DNA from: Hypericum androsaemum
Lineage: Eukaryota; Streptophyta; Magnoliopsida; Malpighiales; Hypericaceae
Assembly: GCA_963995505.1 (NCBI GenBank)
Contig: OZ023190.1
Span: 9,046,162-9,110,161 of the forward strand
Length of the DNA: 64,000 nt
Reading direction: 5' to 3'
Below the pieces are notes generated by a model. That model saw only the letters and a program-made list of their open reading frames with translations, did not search any database and had not been told where the DNA came from. A program made the position numbers and the translations under genes. Of this stretch, positions 34,923-46,130 are shown piece after piece. How positions within the stretch are numbered: the stretch's first letter is position 1; each line of letters starts with the position of its first letter.

Positions 34923-35541
34923 TGATGGGAATCTCGTTACGGATCCACGCGAAAGCCGGATCTATCTACGTTCAGATTGATGGAAATCTCGACCCGTTGT
35001 TTGCACCTTTGCAAGAACCTCGGTATGAACAACCTCGACCCGCTGCTGTAGGGAAACAAGAACCTTGATTTGATGAAGACGCCACAAACGGTGATGTAGA
35101 TCCGCTTGATAAGTCGAAGGTGAACGAACAGAATCCCTCCGCTGTGTTCGAACAGTTCCGAAGAACCAAGAGAGCAAAGCCCACGTTTTTTGTACTCAAA
35201 TTATTCTCCTCATTCTCATTGATAAAGCCTTTATATATAGGCAGATTGTTACAAAAAGAATCCTAGTTAAATAAAACTTCTAACTAGATAAATATGACTT
35301 AAAAATAGGAAACTGAAAAGGAAAACAAGTCTAGTACTCTTATGATTGCTAAAAACGTGATTATCACATAATCACCTTCCTAAACTGACTTGAACTCTTA
35401 AAGAAATAAAATTCTCACATTATTGACTTCCTAAATAGACTATAATTCTTATAAAAAGAAAATAACATATAATTAACTTCCTAAACAGACTCAAAAACCT
35501 CAAAAATGAAATTAATCTTCTTCCTGATCAGATTCATATCA
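34923..35541 (-). repeat. LTR shared by C2 (5') and C3 (3')
   Basis: This 619-bp LTR is next to a primer site on its left and a polypurine tract on its right (35,542-35,556), so it belongs to two elements at once. A TATA-like box is at 35,231-35,240 on the minus strand. Confidence 0.9.
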
Positions 35542-37523
35542 TTCCCCTCCTCTTGAAATGGATTTGTCCTCAAATCCTTGCATCCGTCATGCTTTTGCCA
35601 ACTCACAACCATGCTGGTGCAAGATGAACTCTTTGAACGTCGTGGCTGCACTTGATACCTTCCTTTCCAACAGAACAAGTACTTCGATCTTAAAGAATCT
35701 GAATTCATCTCCAAATCAAAAGCAACAGACTTACTTCTTTGAATAAGCCTTTCACCAATCTTCAAATTATTCCATAAGTTGATCAATGCTGATCCTCCAA
35801 CATATTCAAACTTGTCAACTCCCAAGAAGTCAATATGCTTAACATGTAAATCAGGAGACATGTAAGATATGGGTTGGACATATTCCTTGTCAACTAAAAC
35901 AACAAGTTCTTCTTGTTCACCATCAATATCAGTTAAGCACTTCTTCATATGAACAACATCCACCATTTCTGATTCATTGAACAAATCCCTCAAGTAAAGA
36001 AGTGACATGGCATGGTCATCAAAACATTCTCCATCGAACAAGTCAATAGAATATTCACCAAATTCCTCCCATGTCTGATGTGAGCAAGCCTACGGATGCA
36101 CCAACTATCAAGCTTGTAGACTCGAAGCAAGTTCAAGTTCCAATTGGGCCAATGACAAGAGCAAGAGCTAGGAAGTTGCAATCTGATTTCAATGGACTAA
36201 TGCATGAAGTTTGGGCTCAATCAAGTGCGTGGAGGACCAAGGACGTCCAAGAAGCCCAAGGGAGGCCCATGCACGTTTTGGAGGCTGAATGGGAAGCTTG
36301 ACATGCACGAAAGCTTCTAGATGCATGCGCACATGGAGAATCAAGAAGAATCAGCCTATTTAGGCCATGCATCTAATTGTTTTGGACGTGCAACTAGTAG
36401 CTATTCTATTAGATATTATTTGCTTATATTATTCCTTGTTTAGTTGCATAAGTTCGGCCAGAATCTCCTTAGAATAGGAAAGAGAGTTTTGGCCAGCCTT
36501 TGAATTCCTTTTAAGGAGTTAGCTTGTTTAGGAATATTTTGGTACTTTGGGAGCCTATATAAAGAGGACTCCTAGGAATAAAACGTACACAAACAATTCG
36601 GAAATTGCTTAGCATTGGCTAATTGAGAGTTTTGATACTCGTTTGTTCTTGCTTAGGCTGGTGAGTCGTCTTGGCTAGAATTTATCTTTCACTTATCAAG
36701 CGGATCTTCCATCCCCGCTCGTGGCATGATACGACCTTAGGTCAAGGTTCAGAAGCTCTTGCAGCAGGTTAAGGTTCAATTTCGTGCCTTAGTTCTTGTG
36801 AGTTCTTGTGAGTTGTGATCTGTTCCATTCTAAAGTAACAAACGGTCCGAGTTGTGAGTCTTTTCCGTGAAGATTCATATCAATGTCAAAACCTCTTCTT
36901 CAACAATCACTTCAGGTGTAACCTCCAAATCGTCAGAACTACATACCTTCCCCTCAATGTCGTGCTTAGTGTTAATGGTGTTCTCCCTCTTTCCATTGAC
37001 TTCTCTAACAAAATTAGCTCCTGAATTCTTCTCATCTTTGACCCTCATCCTCCTTCGTTGAATTTGTTTTCCGCTACAGACATTAGGAACATCATGTATC
37101 CTCTCTTGTTTGCACACTATCCGGTCTACCTTTTCGCTGAGCTTCTTGACCTCCGTTCTCATTATATGCCTCATCCCACTAAGAAGGGCGTCCATAAACG
37201 TGTGTGGATCACCAACCAATGGTGCAACACCTTCAAAGGATCTTCTTGAGTAGTTATAAGACATTCTTGCAGATTCTCTTTTTTTCTACTTTCAACTTTT
37301 CTTTTCTTTTTTTTTGATTTTTTTTTCAGCCTTCTTTCTTCTTCTTTAATTGGCTGCCTTCTTCTCTATCTTTCTTTTTTTTCGGAATTTTTTCCCTCTT
37401 TTTTTATTTTTTTTTCTTTCTCCAACTCAGAATAAAATAAGAACAATAATTGAAAACTAATGAAAACAAAAACGAAATTTAAAGATAGATGATCTGAAGT
37501 AGAGCCTAAGCTTTGATACCAAC
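35481..37523 (-). pseudogene. C3 interior and frame, split by a solo A LTR
   Basis: The N-terminal part of the family C frame is at 36,883-37,264, and the leader with primer site follows to 37,523. The C-terminal part is at 35,481-36,075. The two meet exactly once the solo LTR and one ATGTC are removed. The C-terminal quarter (FEYVGGSALINLWN, GERLIQ, AFDLEMNSDS) resembles C4 rather than C1 or C2, so this copy is a mosaic. Its right LTR is type D, not type C. Confidence 0.87.
36076..36882 (+). repeat. Solo family A LTR (807 bp) in C3
   Basis: This is a full LTR (TGATGTGAGC to GATTCATATCA) with a perfect target duplication, ATGTC, at 36,071-36,075 and 36,883-36,887. It has no primer site or interior next to it, so it is the product of LTR-LTR recombination. 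It keeps the gag-pol tail frame (to 36,301, ending [11 protein letters not shown]). By chance ATGTC plus the LTR supplies an in-frame ATG, giving a 76-codon open frame that I do not regard as a gene. Confidence 0.95.
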
Positions 37524-38244
37524 TGATGAGAATCCCGTCAGGAACTCGCACCAACTCGGACCGTCTAATCTAGGATGATGGTTGATCTTGACCCGTCGCT
37601 TTGCGCCTTGCACCGAACCTTAGTGTTGGTTAACTTTGACCCGTAGCAATGGTGAGAACGCGAACCTTGATCTTGAAATCGAATACGCCACAAACGGAGA
37701 TGGGGAATTCCGCTTGATAAGTATAAACGCCCTAGCTAAGCAATCCAGCCCGCAAGAACAACAAGAGTATCAAAGACTCACGAATTTTCTTATGCCAAAA
37801 GATGTGTCCTTTATTGAATTCGTGGCCTCGTTTAAATAGAGGTTACAACTGACTTGGTTAGACTCCAAAGTGAACAAGATAAGTTCTGAAGAGCTTCAAA
37901 CTTATCCAACTACCTAAATGATGTGAGCAAGCCTAAGGACGCACCTACTATCAAGCTTGTAGACTCGAAGCAAGTTCAAGTTCCAATTGGGCCAATGACA
38001 AGAGCAAGAGCTAGGAAGTTGCAATCTGACTTCAATGGGCTAATGCAAGAAGTTAGGGCTCAAGCAAGTGCGTGGAGGACCAAGGACGTCCAAGAAACCC
38101 AAGGGAGGCCCATGCACGTTTTGGAAGCTAAATGGGAAGCTTGACATGCACGTAAGCTTCTAGATGCATGCGCACATGGAGAATCAAGAAGAATCAGCCT
38201 ATTTAGTCCGTGCATCTACTTGTTTTGGACGTGCAGCTAGTAGT
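36402..38244. repeat. Tandem duplication, copy 1 (1,843 bp)
   Basis: The unit runs from the middle of one A LTR through C3 N-terminal interior, primer site and D-type LTR fragment into the first part of the next A LTR. It is repeated at 38,245-40,087 with only two differences that I noticed, both CG-to-CA changes in copy 1 within the LTR. Confidence 0.93.
37524..37918 (-). repeat. D-type LTR fragment (395 bp), copy 1
   Basis: It starts TGATGAGAATCCC next to a C-type primer site (read as TTTGATACCA, one base off). It is unlike the C LTR in most of its length but shares short modules with the A, C and F LTRs. It is cut on the right by the A LTR at 37,919, preceded by CTAAA. It has no credible gene. 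Confidence 0.83.
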
Positions 38245-38725
38245 TATTCTATTAGATATTATTTGCTTATATTATTCCTTGTTTAGTTGCATAAGTTCGG
38301 CCAGAATCTCCTTAGAATAGGAAAGAGAGTTTTGGCCAGCCTTTGAATTCCTTTTAAGGAGTTAGCTTGTTTAGGAATATTTTGGTACTTTGGGAGCCTA
38401 TATAAAGAGGACTCCTAGGAATAAAACGTACACAAACAATTCGGAAATTGCTTAGCATTGGCTAATTGAGAGTTTTGATACTCGTTTGTTCTTGCTTAGG
38501 CTGGTGAGTCGTCTTGGCTAGAATTTATCTTTCACTTATCAAGCGGATCTTCCATCCCCGCTCGTGGCGTGATACGACCTTAGGTCAAGGTTCAGAAGCT
38601 CTTGCAGCGGGTTAAGGTTCAATTTCGTGCCTTAGTTCTTGTGAGTTCTTGTGAGTTGTGATCTGTTCCATTCTAAAGTAACAAACGGTCCGAGTTGTGA
38701 GTCTTTTCCGTGAAGATTCATATCA
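37919..38725 (+). repeat. Chimeric family A LTR at the duplication junction
   Basis: Its left flank is CTAAA (as for A4) and its right flank is ATGTC (as for the solo LTR). The first part matches the A4 LTR up to base 38,244, and from 38,281 it matches the solo LTR. The crossover therefore lies between those two positions. It encodes the same gag-pol tail (37,919-38,144). Confidence 0.94.
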
Positions 38726-40087
38726 ATGTCAAAACCTCTTCTTCAACAATCACTTCAGGTGTAACCTCCAAATCGTCAGAACTACATACCTTCCCCTCAA
38801 TGTCGTGCTTAGTGTTAATGGTGTTCTCCCTCTTTCCATTGACTTCTCTAACAAAATTAGCTCCTGAATTCTTCTCATCTTTGACCCTCATCCTCCTTCG
38901 TTGAATTTGTTTTCCGCTACAGACATTAGGAACATCATGTATCCTCTCTTGTTTGCACACTATCCGGTCTACCTTTTCGCTGAGCTTCTTGACCTCCGTT
39001 CTCATTATATGCCTCATCCCACTAAGAAGGGCGTCCATAAACGTGTGTGGATCACCAACCAATGGTGCAACACCTTCAAAGGATCTTCTTGAGTAGTTAT
39101 AAGACATTCTTGCAGATTCTCTTTTTTTCTACTTTCAACTTTTCTTTTCTTTTTTTTTGATTTTTTTTTCAGCCTTCTTTCTTCTTCTTTAATTGGCTGC
39201 CTTCTTCTCTATCTTTCTTTTTTTTCGGAATTTTTTCCCTCTTTTTTTATTTTTTTTTCTTTCTCCAACTCAGAATAAAATAAGAACAATAATTGAAAAC
39301 TAATGAAAACAAAAACGAAATTTAAAGATAGATGATCTGAAGTAGAGCCTAAGCTTTGATACCAACTGATGAGAATCCCGTCAGGAACTCGCACCAACTC
39401 GGACCGTCTAATCTAGGATGATGGTTGATCTTGACCCGTCGCTTTGCGCCTTGCACCGAACCTTAGTGTTGGTTAACTTTGACCCGTAGCAATGGTGAGA
39501 ACGCGAACCTTGATCTTGAAATCGAATACGCCACAAACGGAGATGGGGAATTCCGCTTGATAAGTATAAACGCCCTAGCTAAGCAATCCAGCCCGCAAGA
39601 ACAACAAGAGTATCAAAGACTCACGAATTTTCTTATGCCAAAAGATGTGTCCTTTATTGAATTCGTGGCCTCGTTTAAATAGAGGTTACAACTGACTTGG
39701 TTAGACTCCAAAGTGAACAAGATAAGTTCTGAAGAGCTTCAAACTTATCCAACTACCTAAATGATGTGAGCAAGCCTAAGGACGCACCTACTATCAAGCT
39801 TGTAGACTCGAAGCAAGTTCAAGTTCCAATTGGGCCAATGACAAGAGCAAGAGCTAGGAAGTTGCAATCTGACTTCAATGGGCTAATGCAAGAAGTTAGG
39901 GCTCAAGCAAGTGCGTGGAGGACCAAGGACGTCCAAGAAACCCAAGGGAGGCCCATGCACGTTTTGGAAGCTAAATGGGAAGCTTGACATGCACGTAAGC
40001 TTCTAGATGCATGCGCACATGGAGAATCAAGAAGAATCAGCCTATTTAGTCCGTGCATCTACTTGTTTTGGACGTGCAGCTAGTAGT
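38245..40087. repeat. Tandem duplication, copy 2 (1,843 bp)
   Basis: This is the second copy of the unit. It holds a second, partial C3 frame (N-terminal part, 38,726-39,107), leader and primer site (to 39,366), a second D-type LTR fragment (39,367-39,761) and the start of the A4 LTR. All the contained small frames repeat exactly at an offset of 1,843. Confidence 0.93.
38726..39107 (-). pseudogene. C3 frame N-terminus, duplicated copy
   Basis: This is an exact repeat of 36,883-37,264: the ATG-proximal 127 or so codons of the family C frame, then the LTR junction. The C-terminal part is absent here because it lay outside the duplicated unit. Confidence 0.9.
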
Positions 40088-40567
40088 TATTCTATTAGAT
40101 ATTATTTGCTTATATTATTCCTTATTTAGTTGAATAAGTTCGGCCAGAATCTCTTTAGAATAGGAAAGAGAGTTTTGACCAGCCTTAAACTCCTTATTTG
40201 GAGTTAGTTTCATTTAGGAAAGTTGTAAGACTTATGGAGCCTATATAAAGAGGCGTCCCCCTTCAATAAACACACAACAATTCAGAGAATTACTTAGCAT
40301 TGGCTAGTTGAGAGTTTTGATACTCGTTTGTTCTTGCTTAGGCTGGTGAGTCGTCTTGGCTAGAATTTATCTTTCACTTATCAAGCGGATCATCCATCCC
40401 CGCTCGTGGCGTGATACGACCTTAGGTCAAGATTCAGAAGCTCTTGCAGCGGGTTAAGGTTCAAGTTCGTGCCTTAGTTCGTGTGAGTTCTTGTGAGTTG
40501 TGATCTGTTCCATTCTAAAGTAACAAACGGTCCGAGTTGTGAATCTTTTCCGCGGAGATTCATATCA
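39762..40567 (+). repeat. A4 5' LTR (806 bp)
   Basis: This is a complete family A LTR and one of the two partners in the unequal crossover. It is followed by GTTGGTATCAGAGC. Confidence 0.94.
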
Positions 40568-41197
40568 GTTGGTATCAGAGCTTAGCTTGTTACTTTAGTT
40601 CATTATCCTTGTTATTTTGGTTCTTGTTGGTTCGTTTTGGTTCTTGTTATTTTTGTTCTTGTTGGTTCGTTTTTTTCTTCTCTTCGCTGTTTGAGAGAAA
40701 AGAGAGGAAAACAAACGAGTAAAGCAACAAAAGAAAAGAAAAGAAAAGAAAAGAAAAGAAAAGAAAAGAAAAGAAAAGAAAAAAAGGAAAGAATAGAAAA
40801 AGAAAAGGAAGCCGCAAGCTAAAGAGGAAGCAAGCTAAATTGGAAGTCTCAAGCTAAAGAGGAAGCAAATCCGAGGGAAGCTACCGAACTAAGAAGGCGC
40901 AGCAGCTAATCAAGAAAAGGGACGAGCAAGACTAAAAGAAAGACCAAAGAGGAACTTTAACATTCTGTTTGTTAAAGCGTGAAGCTCAAGCAAGGCCGTT
41001 CTAGCCTTAGTAAGAACATACAAGTATCACGAGAGGAAAAAGGCAAGAGTGTGCGAGTACCTTAGAGAGAAAAGCCAAATATTTGAGTACAAACACGAGA
41101 GAACTTGAGTGCACCATACATTGAGAGTATACACGTAAGGGAGTGAGCTTGTGAGGCCATATTTTTTTATTACTAACCAATTTTTCTTGCAGCAAAC

Positions 41198-41528
41198 ATG
41201 TCGCATGAAGGTCAAACTATGGGAAACATAGACCTTAAGTTACTAGTGGATGCCTTGGCCGGGAAGCTCGAGCAGATGGTGCAAGCTCAGATGGAGCCTT
41301 TGCAACTACGCGTGGATGCCGTGGAGAATTCTCGTGACAACCCCCAAACGCGAGGCGAACTCTAAAGGCGTAGGAGAGGAGTACCTATTGGAGAGTCGAG
41401 CGGAGCTGATTCTGAATCGGAAGAAGGCGTAGGCTCTACAAGGAGTCTTAGGAGAGCAAGAACAAACCGTCCACCTAGGGAGGCGAGGCCAAAGAGAGAC
41501 GACAACATAGGGAGTATCAAACTGAAGA
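41198..41528 (+). pseudogene. A4 gag fragment
   Basis: The gag N-terminus begins at the ATG at 41,198. A TAA at 41,363-41,365, where A5 has CAA, stops it after 55 codons. The same frame continues to GSIKLK, where A5 is inserted at 41,529. The splice-acceptor-like signal lies directly upstream. Confidence 0.92.
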
Positions 41529-42332
41529 TGATGTGAGCAAGCCTAAGGACGCACCTACTATCAAGCTTGTAGACTCGAAGCACGTTCAAGTTCCAATTGG
41601 GCCAATGACAAGAGCACGAGCTAGGAAGTTGCAATCTGACTTCATTGGATTAATGCAAGACGTTTGGGCCCAAGGAAGTGCGTGGAGGACCAAGGACGTC
41701 CAAGAAGCCCAAGGGAGACCCATGCACGTTTTGGAAGCTAAATGGGAAGCTTGACATGCACGTAAGCTTCTAGATGCATGCGCACATGGAGAATCAAGAA
41801 GAATCAGCCTATTTAGTCTGTGCATCTACTTGTTTTGGACGTGCAGCTAGTAGTTATTCTATTAGATATTATTTGCTTATATTATTCCTTATTTAGTTGA
41901 ATAAGTTCGGCCAGAATCTCTTTAGAATAGGAAAGAGAGTTTTGACCAGCCTTAAACTCCTTATTTGGAGTTAGTTTCGTTTAGGAAAGTTGTAAGACTT
42001 ATGGAGCCTATATAAAGAGGCGTCCCCCTTCAATAAACACAACAATTCGGAGAATTACTTAGCATTGGCTAATTGAGAGTTTTGATACTCGTTTGTTCTT
42101 GCTTAGGCTGGTGAGTCGTCTTGGCTAGAATTTACCTTTCACTTATCAAGCGGATCATCCATCCCCGCTCGTGGCGTGATACGACCTTAGGTCAAGGTTC
42201 AGAAGCTCTTGCAGCGGGTTAAGGTTCAATTTCATGCCTTAGTTCGTGTGAGTTCTTGTGAGTTGTGATCTGTTCCATTCTAAAGTAACAAACGGTCCGA
42301 GTTGTGAATCTTTTCCGCGGAGATTCATATCA
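41529..42332 (+). repeat. A5 5' LTR (804 bp)
   Basis: This is a complete family A LTR with the coding tail (41,529-41,754), a TATA box near 42,008 and a donor-like GGTGAGT near 42,110. It is very similar to the A4 LTR. Confidence 0.94.
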
Positions 42333-42981
42333 GTTGGTATCAGAGCTTAGCTTGTTACTTTAGTTCATTATCCTTGTTATTTTTGTTCTTGTTGGTTCGT
42401 TTTGTTGCTTGTTATTTTTGTTGGTTCGTTTCTCTCTTCGCTGTTTGAGAGAAAAGAGAGGAAAACAAACGAGTGCAGCAAGAAAAGAAAGAAAAGAAAA
42501 GAAAGGAAAAGAAAAAGAAAAGAAAAGAAAAGAAAAAAAGAAAAGAAAAGAAAAGAAAAGAAAAAGGAAAGGAAAGAAAAAGAAAAGGAAGCCGCAAGCT
42601 AAAGAGGAAGCAAGCTAAAATTGGAAGTCTCAAGCTAAAGAGGAAGCAAATCCGAGGGAAGCTACCGAACTAAGAAGGCGCAGCAGCTGATCAAGAAAAG
42701 GGACGAGCAAGACTAAAAGAAAGACCAAAGAGGAACTTTAACATTCTGTTTGTTAAAGCGTGAAGCTCAAGCAAGGCCGTTCTAGCCTTAGTAAGAACAT
42801 ACAAGTATCACGAGAGGAAAAAGGCAAGAGTGTGCGAGTACCTTAGAGAGAAAAGCCAAATATTTGAGTACAAACACGAGAGAACTTGAGTGCACCATAC
42901 ATTAAGAGTATACACGTAAGGGAGTGAGCTTGTGAGGCCATATTTTTTTTTTATTACTAACCAATTTTTCTTGCAGCAAAC
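42333..42981 (+). other. A5 untranslated leader
   Basis: No gene. It holds the primer site at the LTR edge, a long purine repeat (about 42,480-42,590) and the TACTAAC-T-rich-TTGCAG signal before the ATG. The lysine-rich open frames in the purine repeat are low-complexity artefacts. Confidence 0.86.
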
Positions 42982-45900
42982 ATGTCGCATGAAGGTCAAA
43001 CTATGGGAAACATAGACCTTAAGTTACTAGTGGATGCCTTGGCCGGGAAGCTCGAGCAGATGGTGCAAGCTCAGATGGAGCCTTTGCAACTACGCGTGGA
43101 TGCCGTGGAGAATTCTCGTGACAACCCCCAAACGCGAGGCGAACTCCAAAGGCGTAGGAGAGGAGTACCTATTGGAGAGTCGAGCGGAGCTGATTCTGAA
43201 TCGGAAGAAGGCGTAGGCTCTACAAGGAGTCTTAGGAGAGCAAGAACAAACCGTCCACCTAGGGAGGCGAGGCCAAAGAGAGACGACAACATAGGGAGTA
43301 TCAAACTGAAGATACCTTCCTTTGCTGGTCGTTCTGACCCGGAGGCGTACTTAGAGTGGGAGAAGAAGATTGAGTTCGTGTTTGATTGCCACAATAGCTC
43401 CGAAGAAAAGAAGGTAAAACTTGCCATCACCGAATTCACTGATTATGCTATAACTTGGTGGGATCAACTTGTGACAAGCAGGAGGAGAAATAGAGAACGC
43501 CCTATAGCTACTTGGGAAGACATGAAAGTGGTGATGAGGAAGAGATTTGTTCCAAGTCATTACTATAGAGGGCTGTATAAGAAGTTACAAGGGATGAGGC
43601 AAGGAAGTTTGAGTGTGGAGGAGTATTTCAAACAGATGGAGATGGCCATGATAAGAGCTGATATAGATGAAGATAGAGAAGTTACAATGGCAAGGTTCTT
43701 GAATGGACTCAATCCTGAAATTCAAGACAAAGTTGAGTTGCAACACTATGTGGAGTTGGAGGACATGGTGCATATGGCAACGAAAATTGAGAAGCAACTC
43801 AAGAGAGGAGAGGGGAGAACAAAAGCTACATCGAATTCTACTTGGAAGCCAAACTACAAAAAGAAGTTTGACAAGCCACAAGCAGGCAAAGTAGAGCATA
43901 AATCCGAGAGTTCTCAAGCTAATTCTCAAAGGAAAGTGGAAGTCACTCCAGCTAGGAACCGTGACATCAAGTGCTTTAAGTGTCAAGGAAGAGGGCACAT
44001 CTCAAGTCAATGCCCTAACAAGCAAGCAATGGTGATCAAGGAAAGTGGAGAGATTGAAACTGAAGAAGAGGATTCGGAGCATGAAAGCATGCCTTCTTTG
44101 GAGGACGTATCCGAGGAAGAGTACCAAGCTGCTGAGAGGCTTACTCTTGTGTCTAGAAGAGCATTGAATGTGCAAGTAAAAGAAGAAAATGATGTGGCTC
44201 AAAGAGAAAATATTTTTCACACAAGGTGCTATGTCAAAGACAAGGTGTGTAGTGTCATCTTAGACGGAGGAAGTTGTGCTAATGTCGCAAGCACTACTAT
44301 GGTGGAGAAGTTAGGGTTACTCACTGGAAAACACCCTAAGCCTTACAAACTACAATGGCTGAATGATAGTGGAGAAGTACGAGTGATGAAGCAAGTATTG
44401 GTAGCATTCCGCATTGGCAACAATGAGGATGAAGTGTTGTGTGATGTCGTACCAATGCAAGCTGGTCACCTATTGTTAGGAAGGCCATGGCAGTTTGATA
44501 GGAAAGTGCATCATAATGGCTACACCAACAAATACTCATTTATACTCAAGAAGAGAGTAATCACCTTGGCACCCTTGTCACCATCACAAGTTTGTGAAGA
44601 TCAACGACTGTTGCAACAAGAAAGTGATGAGCAAAGAGAGCGTGACAAAAAGAAAAAGAATGAGAGGAGAGAAGAAGCCGAAAAAAAGATAAGAAAAATG
44701 GCCAATGGAGAGGAAAAGATTGAGAAAACAAAAGAAGCCGGAAAAACAGAAATTAAAACGGCCAAAGAGAGAAAAACCGAGAGTTGGAAAAAGAGTTACT
44801 ATGTGGGAACAAGTGATATTAAGCAAGCATGCTTTGAAAAGAAGCCTATGATCTTACTTCGGTATAGGGAGGCACTTTTAAACACTAACGAGCTTGAACC
44901 ACATGTACCTAGTACGGTTGTGTCTCTTTTGCAGGATTACAAGGATGTCTTTCCCGACGAGCTACCACTTGGTTTGCCACCTATTCGTGGGATTGAACAT
45001 CAAATAGACTTTGTCCCGGGAGCTGCCATACCTAACCGTCCCGCATATAGAAGCAATCCTGAAGAGACAAAGGAGCTTGAGAAGCAAGTCAACGAGCTGT
45101 TGGAGAAAGGGTACGTAAGAGAGAGCATGAGTCCATGTGTTGTTCCAGTCCTACTTGTGCCCAAGAAGGATAAAACATGGAGAATGTGTGTTGATTGCCG
45201 AGCAGTCGACAACATAACGGTAAAATATCATCACCCTATCCCTCGTTTAGATGACATGTTAGATGAGTTGCATGGTTCTTGCATGTTTTCTAAGATTGAT
45301 TTGAAGAGTGGTTATCATCAAATTAGGATGAAAGAAGGAGATGAGTGGAAGACTGCTTTTAAAACTAAGTATGGGTTGTATGAGTGGATGGTCATGCCAT
45401 TTGGTTTGTCCAACGCACCTAGCACATTTATGCGACTCATGAATCATGTTCTACGTCCATTCATTGGTAAATTTGTAGTTGTTTACTTTGATGATATACT
45501 CATCTATAGCAAGAGCATGGGGGATCATCTAGAACATTTGAAATCTGTCTTAGATGCACTTAGAGAAGAACAATTGTTTGCTAACTTGAAGAAGTGCACC
45601 TTTTGTACGGATAAGCTTGTATTCTTGGGTTTTGTTGTTGGAGCTAACGGAATACAGGTTGACGAAGAAAAGATCCGAGCTATCCGTGAATGGCCAAGCC
45701 CTACAAGTGTTGCTAATGTTAGGAGCTTTCATGGACTAGCTAGTTTTTATAGGAGATTTGTGAAGGACTTTAGTAGCATAGCCGCACCCATAACTGAAGT
45801 CATCAAGAAGAACGTGGGCTTTACTTGGGGAGAAGCTCAAGAGAAGGCTTTCCAACTACTGAAAGGGAAGTTGACTAATGCACCCTTGTTAGCTTTACCT

Positions 45901-46130
45901 AATTTCTCTAAGACTTTTGAAATAGAGTGTGATGCTTCTGGTGTAGGAATTGGAGCTGTCCTTATGCAAGAAGGAAGACCCATTGCATACTTTAGTGAGA
46001 AACTAAGTGGTGCAACTTTGAATTACCCGACCTATGACAAGGAGTTGTACGCACTAGTTCGAGCATTGGAGACATGGCAGCATTACTTGTGGCCAAAGGA
46101 GTTTGTGATTCACACTGATCATGAGTCACT
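42982..46130 (+). pseudogene. A5 gag-pol, open but truncated in RNase H
   Basis: About 1,049 codons are open from the ATG: gag with CCHC knuckle, protease (here VILDGGS), Lys/Glu-rich linker, RT with YFDD, and RNase H as far as HTDHESL. There is no stop or frameshift up to the junction. After 46,130 the frame runs a few codons into antisense A6 and stops. Integrase is absent, so the copy cannot integrate on its own, but gag, protease and RT could still be made. Confidence 0.94.

Larger units (their letters stand above)
33134..35541 (-). mobile_element. C2, complete family C non-autonomous element
   Basis: C2 is 2,408 bp: 3' LTR 33,134-33,751, interior 33,752-34,922 and 5' LTR 34,923-35,541. 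The primer site and polypurine tract are intact and the frame is open. There is no usable target duplication, because its right LTR also serves as the 3' LTR of C3. That is the signature of recombination between elements. Confidence 0.93.
39762..41528 (+). mobile_element. A4, 5' part of a family A element
   Basis: The 5' LTR (39,762-40,567) is followed by a primer site, a leader with a purine repeat (about 40,730-40,800) and the start of gag, which is interrupted at 41,528 by A5. The left target pentamer is CTAAA (39,757-39,761). The 3' part is not in the window. Confidence 0.92.
41529..46130 (+). mobile_element. A5, 5' two-thirds of a family A element, nested in A4
   Basis: The LTR (41,529-42,332), primer site and leader are followed by gag-pol up to RNase H. 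At 46,130/46,131 it is joined to the oppositely oriented A6. The 3' part of pol and the 3' LTR are lost. The left target pentamer is GAAGA (41,524-41,528) and the partner is not found. Confidence 0.93.

Noticed and set aside
36071..36301. 76-codon frame at the solo A LTR
   Set aside because: The ATG comes from the target duplication by chance. The rest is the gag-pol tail present in every A LTR, upstream of the LTR promoter.
37636..37839. 67-codon frame in the D-type LTR
   Set aside because: It lies in a truncated LTR, is present only because of the duplication, and has no motif or leader.
36076..40567. Three evenly spaced copies, considered as a satellite or CRISPR-like array
   Set aside because: The repeats are 807-bp LTRs with 1-kb interiors and target duplications. 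The spacing is explained by one unequal crossover.
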